A DNA stretch of 64,000 nucleotides from Actinomadura meyerae (GCF_900188445.1 NZ_FZOR01000044.1:1-64000), one strand, 5' to 3'. Positions 40,929 to 50,364 are shown, counted from the stretch's first letter. The notes: a model not told the origin generated them from the letters alone. Made by a program: numbers and translations.

Positions 40929-41819
40929 ATGAGCGCGATCGAGGGCATGGACCTGGGGCGCTACGGGATCTGGACGTTCGACTTCGAGGAGCAGCCCGCG
41001 GGCCTGATCCGGGAGTCCGTCCAGGAACTGGAGGAGGCCGGCTGGCCGGCGGTGTGGATCCCGGAACGGGACGGGCGGGAGGCGATGACGCACGCCGGCT
41101 TCCTGCTGGCCTCCACCGAGCGCATCGCCGTCGTCAACGGCATCGCGCGGATCTGGTCGCGCGGGGCCCGCTGGACGCGGGGCGCGGCCGTGCTCCTGGC
41201 CGACGCCTACCCCGGACGGCACCTGCTCGGCCTCGGGTTCGGAGGCGAGCCGCACGCGGAGACGACCCCGCTGCGGGCGATGAACGAGTACCTGGACGAG
41301 ATGGACGCGACGGCGAACGCCAACCCCGAGCCGGCGGCGCCCGTCCGGCGGGTCCTGGCGGCGTACGGGCCGAAGATGCTGGCGATGGCGCGCGACCGGT
41401 CCGCGGGCGCCCACACCTACCACGTGACGGTGGAGCACACGGCGCGGGCGCGCGAGGTGCTCGGCGACGGACCGTTCCTCGGCGTCGAGCAGGCGGTGCT
41501 CTTCGAGAGCGAACCCCGGAAGGCACGCGAGATCGCGAGGGAGCACCTCAGCGGGTACCTGAAGGAGAAGTACAACATGGCCAAGTTCCTCCGCCTCGGC
41601 TACACCGAGGAGGACGTCCGCGAGGGCAGCGACCGGCTCGTCGACGGCCTGGTGGCCTGGGGCGATCTCGACGCGATCGTCCGCAGACTGAACGAGCATC
41701 ATGAGGCGGGCGCCGACCACGTCGGCGTCCAGGTCATCGGGGTCGGGCCCGGCCGGACGGCGATGCCGGAGTGGCGGCGGCTCGCCGAGGCGCTCGTGCC
41801 CGCGCGGGCCGCCGGGTAG
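40929..41819 (+). CDS. LLM class F420-dependent oxidoreductase
   Basis: A 296-aa luciferase-like TIM-barrel enzyme: MDLGRYGIWTFDFEEQPAG at the start, LLGLGFGGEPHAETTPLRAM and KMLAMARDRSAGAHTYHVT. These match the family of F420-dependent LLM oxidoreductases of about 290 aa described in mycobacteria and other actinobacteria. ATG 40929 was chosen with GACGGAGGG upstream. An ArsR gene precedes it. Substrate unknown. Confidence 0.87.
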   Translation: MSAIEGMDLGRYGIWTFDFEEQPAGLIRESVQELEEAGWPAVWIPERDGREAMTHAGFLLASTERIAVVNGIARIWSRGARWTRGAAVLLADAYPGRHLLGLGFGGEPHAETTPLRAMNEYLDEMDATANANPEPAAPVRRVLAAYGPKMLAMARDRSAGAHTYHVTVEHTARAREVLGDGPFLGVEQAVLFESEPRKAREIAREHLSGYLKEKYNMAKFLRLGYTEEDVREGSDRLVDGLVAWGDLDAIVRRLNEHHEAGADHVGVQVIGVGPGRTAMPEWRRLAEALVPARAAG

Positions 41820-41925
41820 CGGCCGCGGCGCGGCGACCCGCAGTTACCTGGTCGTGATGCATCGGAACGGGCTCGGTAGACTCGTCGTCCGGTACGCCTG
41901 ACCCCGATCCGAGGAGCGCCCACTC

Positions 41926-43200
41926 GTGGCTCTTGTCGTGCAGAAGTACGGTGGCTCCTCCGTCGCCGACGCCGATGGCGTCAAGCGGGTCGCCCAGCGC
42001 ATCGTCGCGACGAAGAAGGCGGGCAACGACGTGGTCGTCGTGGTCTCCGCCATGGGCGACACGACGGATGATCTCATCGATATGGCCAAGCAGGTCAGCC
42101 CCCTGCCGCCGGGCCGTGAGCTGGACATGCTGCTCACCGCGGGCGAGCGGATCTCGATGGCGCTGCTCGCCATGGCCATCGCGAACCTGGGCCACGAGGC
42201 CCGCTCGTTCACCGGCTCCCAGGCCGGTGTGATCACCGACGGTTCGCATGGCAAAGCGAAGATCATCGACGTGACGCCGGGCCGGATCCGCACCGCGCTG
42301 GACGAGGGCTCGATCTGCATCGTGGCCGGATTCCAGGGCGTCTCGCAGGGCACCAAGGACATCACCACGCTCGGCCGCGGCGGTTCCGACACCACCGCGG
42401 TGGCGCTCGCCGCCGCGCTGGACGCCGACGTGTGCGAGATCTACTCCGACGTCGACGGCGTCTTCACCGCCGACCCGCGCATCGTGCCCGCCGCCCGCAA
42501 GATCCCGAAGATCTCCTACGAGGAGATGCTGGAGATGGCGGCGAGCGGCGCGAAGATCCTGCACCTGCGCTGCGTGGAGTACGCGCGCCGCTACAACATC
42601 CCGATCCATGTGCGGTCCTCGTTCAGTCAGAAGGAGGGCACGTGGGTCGTCGACAGCAGCGAGATCGAAGGACAGGACATGGAGCAGGCGATCATCTCCG
42701 GCGTCGCGCACGACCGGAGCGAGGCCAAGATCACCGTGGTCGGGGTGCCCGACAAGGTCGGTGAGGCCGCCGCGATCTTCTCGGTGCTGTCCGAGGCCGA
42801 GATCAACATCGACATGATCGTGCAGAACGTGTCGGCGGCGTCCACCGGGCGCACCGACATCTCGTTCACGCTGCCGTCGACCGACGGGCAGAGCGCGCTG
42901 ACCGCGCTGAACAAGCTGAAGGAGCGGATCGGCTTCGAGTCGCTGCGCTACGACGACCGGATCGGCAAGGTGTCGCTGATCGGCGCCGGGATGCGCTCGC
43001 ACCCCGGAGTGACCGCGAACCTGTTCAGCGCGATCGCCGACGCCGGGGTGAACATCGAGATGATCTCCACCTCGGAGATCCGGATCTCGGTCGTCGTCGC
43101 GCAGGACGACATCGACACCGCGGTCGCCGCCGCGCACCACGCGTTCGACCTGGACTCCGACCAGGTCGAGGCCGTCGTCTACGGCGGCACCGGCCGCTGA
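41926..43200 (+). CDS. ask: Aspartate kinase (alpha subunit)
   Basis: A 424-aa enzyme catalysing the first step of the aspartate-family pathway (Lys, Thr, Met, diaminopimelate). It has VVQKYGGSSVADADGVKRVA, the ATP region TTLGRGGSDTTAVALA, and two ACT domains (ITVVGVPDKVGEAAAIFSVL; VSLIGAGMRSHPGVTANLF) for feedback by Lys/Thr. Start is GTG 41926. It is followed by asd. In actinobacteria an internal start yields a separate beta chain, marked below. Confidence 0.96.
   Translation: MALVVQKYGGSSVADADGVKRVAQRIVATKKAGNDVVVVVSAMGDTTDDLIDMAKQVSPLPPGRELDMLLTAGERISMALLAMAIANLGHEARSFTGSQAGVITDGSHGKAKIIDVTPGRIRTALDEGSICIVAGFQGVSQGTKDITTLGRGGSDTTAVALAAALDADVCEIYSDVDGVFTADPRIVPAARKIPKISYEEMLEMAASGAKILHLRCVEYARRYNIPIHVRSSFSQKEGTWVVDSSEIEGQDMEQAIISGVAHDRSEAKITVVGVPDKVGEAAAIFSVLSEAEINIDMIVQNVSAASTGRTDISFTLPSTDGQSALTALNKLKERIGFESLRYDDRIGKVSLIGAGMRSHPGVTANLFSAIADAGVNIEMISTSEIRISVVVAQDDIDTAVAAAHHAFDLDSDQVEAVVYGGTGR
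42679..43200 (+). other. Internal start for aspartate kinase beta subunit
   Basis: An in-frame ATG at 42679 (MEQAIISGVAHD) with GAAGGA 7-12 nt upstream would give a 173-aa chain containing both ACT domains, as known for alpha2-beta2 aspartokinases of Corynebacterium and relatives. The site fits that pattern; expression of the short chain is inferred. Confidence 0.6.
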
Positions 43201-43246
43201 CGCCGCGCTTCGGCCGCTGACGCCTGACGCCGCGCTTCGGCCGCTG
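43198..43246. repeat. 22-bp direct repeat after ask
   Basis: The last three bases before the end of ask start a 22-bp sequence (43198-43219) repeated at 43225-43246. It is a short tandem-like duplication between the ask stop and its terminator. Confidence 0.7.
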
Positions 43247-43258
43247 CCGCCACGCACG

Positions 43259-43291
43259 GGCCGCGCCGTTCCCTCGCCGGGCGGCGCGGCC
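43259..43291. terminator. Terminator hairpin after ask
   Basis: A 10-bp perfect stem (43259-43268 with 43282-43291) around a 13-nt loop, 58 bp after the ask stop codon. If it works as a terminator, asd depends on its own promoter at about 43.3 kb. Confidence 0.5.
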
Positions 43292-43380
43292 TTCCGCGTC
43301 TCGGCCGCCCCCGGCGGATCAGCCGTGATTCCAGGTGGTGTGGGCCGTTTTGGGAACCGGGGGTGGGCGGCGGTAGTTCA

Positions 43381-44463
43381 GTGGGTGTGAGTGCGACGAC
43401 GGGCTCCGCCTCGGGGCTGCCGACCCTCGTGGTCGCCGGCGCCACCGGGACGGTCGGTGCGGTGCTGCTCGACCTGCTGTCCATCCGCCGGGACGTGTAC
43501 GGGGAGATCCGCGTCGCCGGGTCGGCGCGGTCCGCCGGGCGCGCGCTCCAGGTGCGCGGCGCGCCGGCGGCGGCGGTGCCGCTCGCGCCCGAGGTCTTCG
43601 CGGGCGCCGACGTGGCGCTGTTCGCCGTGCCGCCGGCGGTGGCCGCTGAATGGGCGCCGGTCGCGGCGGCGCACGGAGCCGTGGCGGTCGACGTGTCGCG
43701 CGCTTTCCGGACCGCCCGGGACGTCCCGCTCGTGGTCCCCGAGGTGAACCCCGAGCGGGTGCGGGACCGCCCGCGCGGCATCGTCGCGGGCCCCGGCTGC
43801 GCGACCCTCACGATGATCGCGGCGGTCGGCGCGCTGCACGAGCGGTACGGGCTCCGGGAGCTGGTCGTCGCGTCCTACCAGGCGGCCTCCGGCGCCGGCC
43901 CGGACGGCGTCGACACCCTGTACGCGCAGCTGGAGAAGGTCGGCGGCGACCGGACGCTCGGGCACCGCCCCGGCGCGATGCGCGGCGCGGTCGGCGACCT
44001 CGGCCCGTTCCCGGCGCCGCTCGCGCTGAACGTCGTGCCCTGGGCGGGGACGGGCGCCGACGGCGGCTGGACGACCGACGAGCTCGCCCTCCGCGACGAG
44101 ACCCGCCGCGTCCTCGGCCTGCCCGAGCTGCGGGTGTCGGCGACCTGCGTCCGCGTCCCGGTGGTCATCGGGCACTCGATGGCCGTGCACGCGGTGTTCG
44201 AGCAGCGCACCGACCAGCGGGAGGCGCAGGGGATCCTGGCCCGCTCGCCCGGCGTCGTGCTGTGCGACAACCCGGACACGCACGAGTTCCCGACGCCGTC
44301 CGACGCCGCCGGCACCGACCCCGTCTGGGCGGGACGCGTCCGCCGCTCGCTCGACGACCCGCACGCCCTCGACCTGTTCCTCTCGGGTGACAACCTCCGC
44401 AAGGGGGCCGCGCTCAACGCCGTCCAGACGGCCGAACTGGTCGCCGCCGAATTGACCGCCTGA
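43381..44463 (+). CDS. asd: Aspartate-semialdehyde dehydrogenase
   Basis: A 360-aa enzyme reducing aspartyl phosphate to the semialdehyde. It has VVAGATGTVGAVLLDLL (NADP loop), the catalytic Cys in GPGCATLTM, SYQAASGAGPDGVDTLYAQL and the substrate residues of the C-domain ending LFLSGDNLRKGAALNAVQTA. Starts at GTG 43381 or 43387 are likely. It follows ask as usual in actinobacteria. Confidence 0.93.
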   Translation: MGVSATTGSASGLPTLVVAGATGTVGAVLLDLLSIRRDVYGEIRVAGSARSAGRALQVRGAPAAAVPLAPEVFAGADVALFAVPPAVAAEWAPVAAAHGAVAVDVSRAFRTARDVPLVVPEVNPERVRDRPRGIVAGPGCATLTMIAAVGALHERYGLRELVVASYQAASGAGPDGVDTLYAQLEKVGGDRTLGHRPGAMRGAVGDLGPFPAPLALNVVPWAGTGADGGWTTDELALRDETRRVLGLPELRVSATCVRVPVVIGHSMAVHAVFEQRTDQREAQGILARSPGVVLCDNPDTHEFPTPSDAAGTDPVWAGRVRRSLDDPHALDLFLSGDNLRKGAALNAVQTAELVAAELTA

Positions 44464-44601
44464 CCCCCGTCCCGTCCCGCCGGGTCGTGTCCCGGCCGGG
44501 CGGGACGGCGCCCGAACCCGTGCCGGAGGGCGCCGCAACGGGGCGCGGCGGCGGCCGGGCCATCAGCGCGGACCCCGCGAGAGGGATTTAAGGTGGCATG
44601 C

Positions 44602-45270
44602 GTGACCGAGACGAAGGCCGTGAAGTCCGAGCAGACGCGGGCCGTGATCGTCCAGACGGCGCTGCGCCTGTTCCGGGAGCGCGGATACGAGGCGACGACG
44701 ATGCGGGCGATCGCCAAGGAGGCGGGCGTCTCGGTCGGCAACGCCTACTACTACTTCGGGTCCAAGGAAGAGCTGATCCAGGCCTACTACGACGAGCTGC
44801 AGGACGAGCACGTCGCGGCCTGCCGGGCCGTCCTCGACAGCGAGACGCGGTTCGCGCCCCGGCTGCTCGGCGTGCTCCGGGCCCGGGTCGACACGATGGT
44901 CCCGTACCACGAGTTCGCCGGGAAGTTCTTCAAGTTCGCCGCCGAGCCGACCAGCCCGCTCAACCCGTTCAGCGCCGAGTCGGGTCCGGCCCGCGAGTCG
45001 GCGGTCGCGATCTACCGCGAGGTCGTGGAGGGCTCCGACCTGAAGATCGACAAGGAGTTCCGCGCCGAGCTGCCGGAACTGCTGTGGATCTACTCGATGG
45101 GCATCGTCCTGTACTGGGTGCACGACAGCTCCCCCGGCTGCCGCAAGACCTACCTCCTCGTCGAGCGGACGGTCCCGCTCGTCGACCGGATGGTGTCGAT
45201 GTCCCGCCTGCCGGGGTTCAAGTCGGTGACCCGGGAGCTGGTGGGCATCATCCGCGAGGTCCGCGCCTGA
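44602..45270 (+). CDS. TetR family transcriptional regulator
   Basis: A 222-aa repressor: helix-turn-helix TTMRAIAKEAGVSVGNAYYY near residues 32-55 and an all-helical ligand domain. GTG 44602 (VTETKAV) has AAGG 8 nt upstream; GTG 44593 is an alternative. No divergent partner is evident; it may regulate itself or distant genes. Confidence 0.88.
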   Translation: MTETKAVKSEQTRAVIVQTALRLFRERGYEATTMRAIAKEAGVSVGNAYYYFGSKEELIQAYYDELQDEHVAACRAVLDSETRFAPRLLGVLRARVDTMVPYHEFAGKFFKFAAEPTSPLNPFSAESGPARESAVAIYREVVEGSDLKIDKEFRAELPELLWIYSMGIVLYWVHDSSPGCRKTYLLVERTVPLVDRMVSMSRLPGFKSVTRELVGIIREVRA

Positions 45271-45327
45271 CCGGCGGCCCCGCGGCCCGGCGGCCCTTTG
45301 GTTCGGCGGCCTCGCGACCCGGCGGGG

Positions 45328-46131
45328 TCAGCGGAACGTGATGTCCCAGTGGTCCTTCTCGCGGGCGAAGAGCGCGCCGTCCGGTGAGCGGTAGAGGCGG
45401 GAGCCGTCGCCCCGCCGGCCGGCGTACGGGTAGCGCTTGATCGCGGCGTCCACGCAGCGGGTGGGGGAGATGTCCAGTTTGTAGCCGTTGGCGTGGCTGT
45501 AGGTGCCGCCCGCGTGGCCCACCTCGGTGCCGCCGGTCACGGTGATTGTGCAGCCGCTCGACCTCGCGAAGCCGATCAGGCCCTTGAGCGTCCCCCACCG
45601 GACGCCCTCGAAGGAGGTGCAGGTCCGAATGGTCCGGTCGGAGCAGCCTCCGGTCGAGCGCCAGCGGATGCCGTTGGCGCGCAGCACGAGCTCGGCGAAC
45701 GCGTGCTCCAGCCGCAGCGAGTCGGGCAGGTCCGGCAGGGCGCCCTGTGCCAGAGCGTCCTGTGCCGGAGCGTCCTGTGCCGGAGCGTCCTGCTTCGGGA
45801 CGGTCGCCTGGGGCGGCTTCGGCGCGGACAGCAGCGTCGCGGGCTTGTCCGTTGCGGTGGAGGTCGGGGGCGCTGCGGAGGTCGGGGGCGGTACGGAGGG
45901 CGGGGGCGGTGCGGTCTGCGGGGGAGCGCCGGCGGGTGCGGCGGCGGGTCGGGAGCGGGGCGGGTCGTCGGTCGCGGACGCGGGACCGGACGGGACGGGG
46001 GTGAGGGCCGTAGCGGCGGCGCCCAGGGCCATGACCAGCGCGGTCAGGCGGATGGCGGGGCCGTGCGGCCTCGGTATTCGGTCACCGGAGGCGTGCCGGA
46101 CGAGCGCATGGGCGTGCCGAAGACATGTCAC
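45328..46131 (-). CDS. Secreted M15-like peptidase domain protein
   Basis: A 267-aa protein. An N-terminal signal (LTALVMALGAAATALTPV) leads to about 80 residues of Pro/Ala/Thr linker with a QDAPAQDAPAQDA repeat. The C-terminal 135 residues carry a DD-peptidase-like metal triad: His and Asp in SHANGYKLDI and a final His in KDHWDI. It could trim peptidoglycan, but the domain may be non-catalytic. Start is GTG 46131 (VTCLRHAH). Confidence 0.65.
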   Translation of the reverse strand: MTCLRHAHALVRHASGDRIPRPHGPAIRLTALVMALGAAATALTPVPSGPASATDDPPRSRPAAAPAGAPPQTAPPPPSVPPPTSAAPPTSTATDKPATLLSAPKPPQATVPKQDAPAQDAPAQDALAQGALPDLPDSLRLEHAFAELVLRANGIRWRSTGGCSDRTIRTCTSFEGVRWGTLKGLIGFARSSGCTITVTGGTEVGHAGGTYSHANGYKLDISPTRCVDAAIKRYPYAGRRGDGSRLYRSPDGALFAREKDHWDITFR

Positions 46132-46276
46132 TGGAATCCCCCCGAGCGGTGTTCTCGTATACCCGGGGGGCGGGCCGGGGCCCGTCTGGCGGCCGGTGGC
46201 CGCTCGGAGGGATGCCCGAGGTTCGATCTTGTAAACCGGGGGACGGGCGGCCGCACCGCCCGTCCCCCGGGACGAA

Positions 46277-48040
46277 TCACGACATGCCGAGATGCTTCCG
46301 GGCGAAGCCGATCTCGGCGGCCATCTGGGTGATCCGCTCCTCGACGACCAGGGAGCCGTGCCCCGCGTCGTACCGGTACACCTCGTGCGGAAGGTCCAGT
46401 TCGGCGAGCCGCGCGAGGTAGTTGTCGATCTGCCGGATCGGGCAGCGCGGGTCGTTCTCCCCGGCCAGCACCAGCACCGGCGCCTTGACCGACTCGACAT
46501 AGGTGATCGGGGACGACTCGCGGTAGCGGTCCGGCACCTCGTCCGGCGAGCCGCCGAACAGGGAGCGGTCGAACGCCTGGAGGCCCTCCATCTCGTCCTC
46601 GTACGCGGCGACGTAGTCGGCGACGGGGACGGCGGCGACCGCGACGCTCCAGTCGTCCGGCTGCGTGCCGATGCCGAGCAGGGTGAGGAAGCCGCCCCAC
46701 GAGCCGCCCGTCAGGACGAGCCGGGACGGGTCGGCGAGGCCCGACTCCACCGCCCAGTCGCGGACGGCCTTGATGTCCTCCAGCTCGGTGAGCCCGACGC
46801 GGCCCTCGATGGCGTCCCGCCATTCCGAGCCGTACCCGGTGGACCCCCGGTAGTTGACCCGGACGACCGCGAACCCGTGGTCGACCCAGGCGGCGGCGGT
46901 CGGCACGAACGAGTCGTCGTCCTGCGCGGTCGGCCCGCCGTGGACGTCGAACACCGTCGGGTACGGGCGGTCGCCCTCCGGCTTGCTGACCAGCGCGTGG
47001 ATGCGGCCGCCGGGGCCGTCCACCCACACGTCCTCGACCGGGACGGACGGCGGGGCGGCCGGCCCGGGCGGGGTGAGCACGACCGCGCCGGTCGAGGCGC
47101 GGATCACCGGCGGCTCGGCGGCCGACGACCAGGAGAACTCGACCGTCCCGTCCGGCCGGACGGCGGCGCCGCCGATCACGCCGCGCGGGGTGTCGATCCC
47201 GGTCAGCGTGCCGCCGTCCAGGTCGTAGCGGTACAGCTCGTCGCGCGCCTCGTGCGAGTGGGAGATGAGCAGCGCGGTGCCGTCGGGGTACCAGTCGGCG
47301 CCGATCTCGCCGGGCAGGTCGAGGACGATCTCGCGTTCGGTGCCGGCGACCGGGTCCCAGATGAGCATCTCGTCGCGGCCGCGCCGCTCGTGGTTGACGA
47401 GCAGGCGAGCGTCGCCGTCGACCGGGGCGAACCCGGCGCCGTAGACGCCCTTGCCGGGCCCGTCCCAGAGGTCGGCGACCACGGACCCGTCGGGGCGCAG
47501 CACGCGCAGCGCCATGTGCCGGCTGTCGCCGTGCTCGCTGTGGCCGATCGCGATGAGGCTCTCGTCCCTGGACAGGGCGGCGATGTGCGCGTCCTCCGCG
47601 TGGTGGTAGAGCACTTCGGGCTCCGCCTCGGGACGGCACAGGTGGATGGTGTTGCCGTCCTCGGTCGTCCGCCCGATGACGGCGAGGCCGCTGCGGCCCA
47701 GCGAGAGCCCGGACGGATAGGACGGCTCCAGCCCGGGGACGGCCGGGGCGCTCTCCGTCTCCCCGAACCGGGCGCGGTTCCAGACGCCGAACTCGTCGCC
47801 GTCGGTGTCGGCGAACCACCACACCCATTCGCCGGCCGGGTCGATGGTGGCCATCCAGGTGCCGTTTGGGCGGTCGGTCACCTGCCGCTGCGCGCCGGTC
47901 CCCCGGTCCCAGGTGTAGATCTCCCACGTCCCGGTCGCGTTCGACCGGTAGATGTTGCGGTCCGGGGCGTCCCTCGCCCAGCGGGGCAGGCTCATCCGGG
48001 CGGCGCGGAACCGCGCCTTCCATCGCTCGTCATCGACCAT
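46277..48040 (-). CDS. S9 family peptidase (acylaminoacyl/prolyl oligopeptidase)
   Basis: A 587-aa cytoplasmic serine peptidase. Residues 20-330 form a beta-propeller (NIYRSNATGTWEIYTW and WD-like repeats), followed by an alpha/beta-hydrolase domain with FDVHGGPTAQ, nucleophile GGSWGG, acid in GENDPRCP and His in DAGHGSLV. The product degrades small peptides. ATG 48040 or 48046 are both possible. Confidence 0.92.
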   Translation of the reverse strand: MVDDERWKARFRAARMSLPRWARDAPDRNIYRSNATGTWEIYTWDRGTGAQRQVTDRPNGTWMATIDPAGEWVWWFADTDGDEFGVWNRARFGETESAPAVPGLEPSYPSGLSLGRSGLAVIGRTTEDGNTIHLCRPEAEPEVLYHHAEDAHIAALSRDESLIAIGHSEHGDSRHMALRVLRPDGSVVADLWDGPGKGVYGAGFAPVDGDARLLVNHERRGRDEMLIWDPVAGTEREIVLDLPGEIGADWYPDGTALLISHSHEARDELYRYDLDGGTLTGIDTPRGVIGGAAVRPDGTVEFSWSSAAEPPVIRASTGAVVLTPPGPAAPPSVPVEDVWVDGPGGRIHALVSKPEGDRPYPTVFDVHGGPTAQDDDSFVPTAAAWVDHGFAVVRVNYRGSTGYGSEWRDAIEGRVGLTELEDIKAVRDWAVESGLADPSRLVLTGGSWGGFLTLLGIGTQPDDWSVAVAAVPVADYVAAYEDEMEGLQAFDRSLFGGSPDEVPDRYRESSPITYVESVKAPVLVLAGENDPRCPIRQIDNYLARLAELDLPHEVYRYDAGHGSLVVEERITQMAAEIGFARKHLGMS

Positions 48041-48131
48041 GCCCACCAGTATCGCCGCCGATCAGCGGGGCGGGGCCGCGCCGCCGCGCGTGCCGGGCGG
48101 TCCGGTCGGCCGGTCGGGACGGGGCGGCCGG

Positions 48132-48884
48132 TCAGGAGGTGGACAGCCGGCCGAGGAGCTGGTCGAGGGCGGCGCGGACCTGCCGGTCCATCGCCCGCGC
48201 GAACCCGGCCTCGACGGAGACCTGCGCGCCCGGACGCAGCCGCGCGAGCGTCTCGGTGAGCTCGCCGAGGTCCTGCTCGTCGATGTCCTTGACCACGTGC
48301 GCGGCGACCAGCCCGACGAACATCGCGGCGAGGTCGTCCATGCTGCGCTGGAGCTCCTTCGCGACCGACAGCACCGCGTCCAGCGGCACCCCGGCCCGGA
48401 CGAGCGCGACGGTCGCGTCGAGCTGGCGGCGGCTCCAGTGGGTGACGCGGTCGCCGTGCACCTCGATGTGGCCGAGGGCGACGGCCCGCTCGACGGCTTC
48501 GGGGCCGACCTCGCCCGGGAACAGCGCGGCCAGTTCCGCCAGCGTCATCGTGACCGGGACCTCGTTCGACCACGGCGTCGTGACGGCCTTCTCGACGCCG
48601 AGGACGGTGCCGATGTCGCGGCCCTGCTCCCACGCCGACAGCAGCTCGCGGATGCCCTCCAGGGTGTGGCCGCGTTCCAGCAGGTTCCCGATCATGCGGA
48701 GGCGGGCCAGATGGTCCTCGGAGTAGAGCCCGATGCGCCCCTCGCGGCGCGGCGGCGGGAGCAGCTTGCGCTCCTGGTAGTAGCGCAGCGTCCGCACGGG
48801 GACGCCGGCCGCCGCCGCGAGCTCGCCGATGCGGTACTCGCGGGCGCCGTCGCCGGGATGCTCGTCCGTCGCCTCTTCGTTCAC
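48132..48884 (-). CDS. MerR family transcriptional regulator
   Basis: A 250-aa regulator: MerR helix-turn-helix YRIGELAAAAGVPVRTLRYY, wing and dimer helix LARLRMIGNLLERGHTLEGI, and a long ligand domain. Start is GTG 48884. It is a paralogue of the MerR protein at 51628, sharing ELGHI and ARAMDR segments. No target is obvious. Confidence 0.87.
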   Translation of the reverse strand: MNEEATDEHPGDGAREYRIGELAAAAGVPVRTLRYYQERKLLPPPRREGRIGLYSEDHLARLRMIGNLLERGHTLEGIRELLSAWEQGRDIGTVLGVEKAVTTPWSNEVPVTMTLAELAALFPGEVGPEAVERAVALGHIEVHGDRVTHWSRRQLDATVALVRAGVPLDAVLSVAKELQRSMDDLAAMFVGLVAAHVVKDIDEQDLGELTETLARLRPGAQVSVEAGFARAMDRQVRAALDQLLGRLSTS

Positions 48885-49009
48885 GGCGTCAGCATAGTTC
48901 GCTACGGTTCGCGGCCGATGACGGACGGTCCGGTGCCGGCCGGCGGCGGAACGCGGACGCCGCCGCGCGCGTCTGACCCGCGTTTCGCTCAGGCAGAGAA
49001 AGGCCGACC

Positions 49010-49234
49010 ATGCTCAAGAGCCGTTCCGTCGCACTCGCGCTGACCGCCCTGGTCGCCGCCTTCGGGCTGACCGCGTGCGGCCAGAACCGGTGGTGCGAGC
49101 ACGACGCGACCGACACCAAGGTCAGCGACAGCTACTGCAAGAAGAACACGCCCGGCTACGAGTGGGAGTCGGGCAGCGGCTCCAAGCACAAGTCCAAGCA
49201 CAAGAAGACGAGCAAGACCAAGACCCGTCACTGA
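49010..49234 (+). CDS. Small lipoprotein
   Basis: A 74-aa precursor with a lipoprotein signal ending in FGLTAC (lipobox LTAC, Cys22). The mature part has three Cys residues and a Lys/Ser-rich tail (SKHKSKHKKTSKTKTRH). The tail may bind the anionic envelope. Function unknown. ATG 49010 is preceded by GAGAAAGG. Confidence 0.65.
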   Translation: MLKSRSVALALTALVAAFGLTACGQNRWCEHDATDTKVSDSYCKKNTPGYEWESGSGSKHKSKHKKTSKTKTRH

Positions 49235-49398
49235 GGCGTCGGGCTAGGGGGTCCGGCGCGCGGGCCTGACCCTGCGCCGCCGGCGCTCCCTGCCGGGCTC
49301 GGTACCGGAGTCGGCGGCGATCAGCTCGCGCAGCGAGCGGGGCAGGATGTCAGGCCGCGGCGGTGCCGTGCCCGGGAAAACCCCTGACCCTGGTGGGG

Positions 49399-50343
49399 TC
49401 ATCCCTCTGTACGTGAATTCCGGTCCGTGAGTCGGTGCCCGAGCGCCGTCCGGAACGCGCGGACGGCGGGGTGGCCGCCGCCGCCTCGCCGGGACGCGGT
49501 GAACAGCCGGCGGGTGCGGTGCCGCGCCGGGAGCCGGACGAGCGGCACCTCCGGCGGCCGTCCCGCCCAGACCAGGCCGGGCAGCAGTGCTGCCGCGTGG
49601 CCGTGCTCCACCAGCCGCAGGTGGAGCAGCAGGTCGGTGGACTCGAACCGCACGTCCGGCTCGAACCCGGCCTCCCGGCACAGCCGCGTCGCCCACTGCC
49701 GCGACGCCGTACCGGGCGGCTCCAGAACCCACGGCACGTCCGCGGCCTCTCGCAGCCCTGCGCCACCTGTCCCGGCCTCGTCCGTGCCGGGGCCGTTCAG
49801 GGCGGGGAGGGCGAGGTGGATCTCGTCCTCCCCGAGTTCCTCGTACTCGACGCCCGCCGGGCGCGGCCCCGGCTCCCCCGGGTACTCCTCGGTGAGCACC
49901 AGGTCGAAGTCCCGCGCGAGCAGGGCGGGGAGCGCGCTCTCCGGCTCCCGCTGGGTGATCTCGATGCGCAGTCGCGGGTGGGCGGCGCGGAGCAGGGTCA
50001 GCGCGTCCGGGACGAGCGCGAGCGCCGCCGTCTGGAACGCGGCGACCCGCAGCACGCCGGTGATCCCCGCCAGCGACGCCGCGAGGTCGGCCTCCGCGCG
50101 TTCGAGCCGCTCCAGCACCGCCTCGGTGTGCGCGACGAGGATCTCCGCCTGCGCGGTCAGCCGGACCCGGCGCCCCACCGGCTCCAGCAGCCGCACCCCC
50201 GCCTCCCGCTCCAGGACGGAGAGCTGCTGCGAGATCGACGACGGGCTGTACGACAGGGCCTCCGCCACCGCGGCGAGCGTTCCCCGGTGCTTCAGCTCGC
50301 GCAGCAGGCGCAGCCGGTGCAGATCCAGCAAGGCGGGCCCCAT
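49399..50343 (-). CDS. LysR family transcriptional regulator
   Basis: A 314-aa regulator: N-terminal helix-turn-helix (TLAAVAEALSYSPSSISQQL) and the substrate-binding fold (GVLRVAAFQTAALALVPDAL). The ATG overlaps an inverted repeat facing the diaminopropionate-lyase gene at 50420, its likely target. Confidence 0.88.
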   Translation of the reverse strand: MGPALLDLHRLRLLRELKHRGTLAAVAEALSYSPSSISQQLSVLEREAGVRLLEPVGRRVRLTAQAEILVAHTEAVLERLERAEADLAASLAGITGVLRVAAFQTAALALVPDALTLLRAAHPRLRIEITQREPESALPALLARDFDLVLTEEYPGEPGPRPAGVEYEELGEDEIHLALPALNGPGTDEAGTGGAGLREAADVPWVLEPPGTASRQWATRLCREAGFEPDVRFESTDLLLHLRLVEHGHAAALLPGLVWAGRPPEVPLVRLPARHRTRRLFTASRRGGGGHPAVRAFRTALGHRLTDRNSRTEG

Positions 50344-50364
50344 TCATCGGCTCGGCTGATGAAT
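50342..50364. promoter_or_regulatory. LysR-type operator between divergent genes
   Basis: ATTCATC at 50342-50348 and GATGAAT at 50358-50364 are perfect 7-bp arms 9 bp apart, containing a T-N11-A-like spacing. The repeat covers the lysR start codon and lies 55 bp from the lyase start. Binding of the LysR protein is inferred. Confidence 0.55.
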
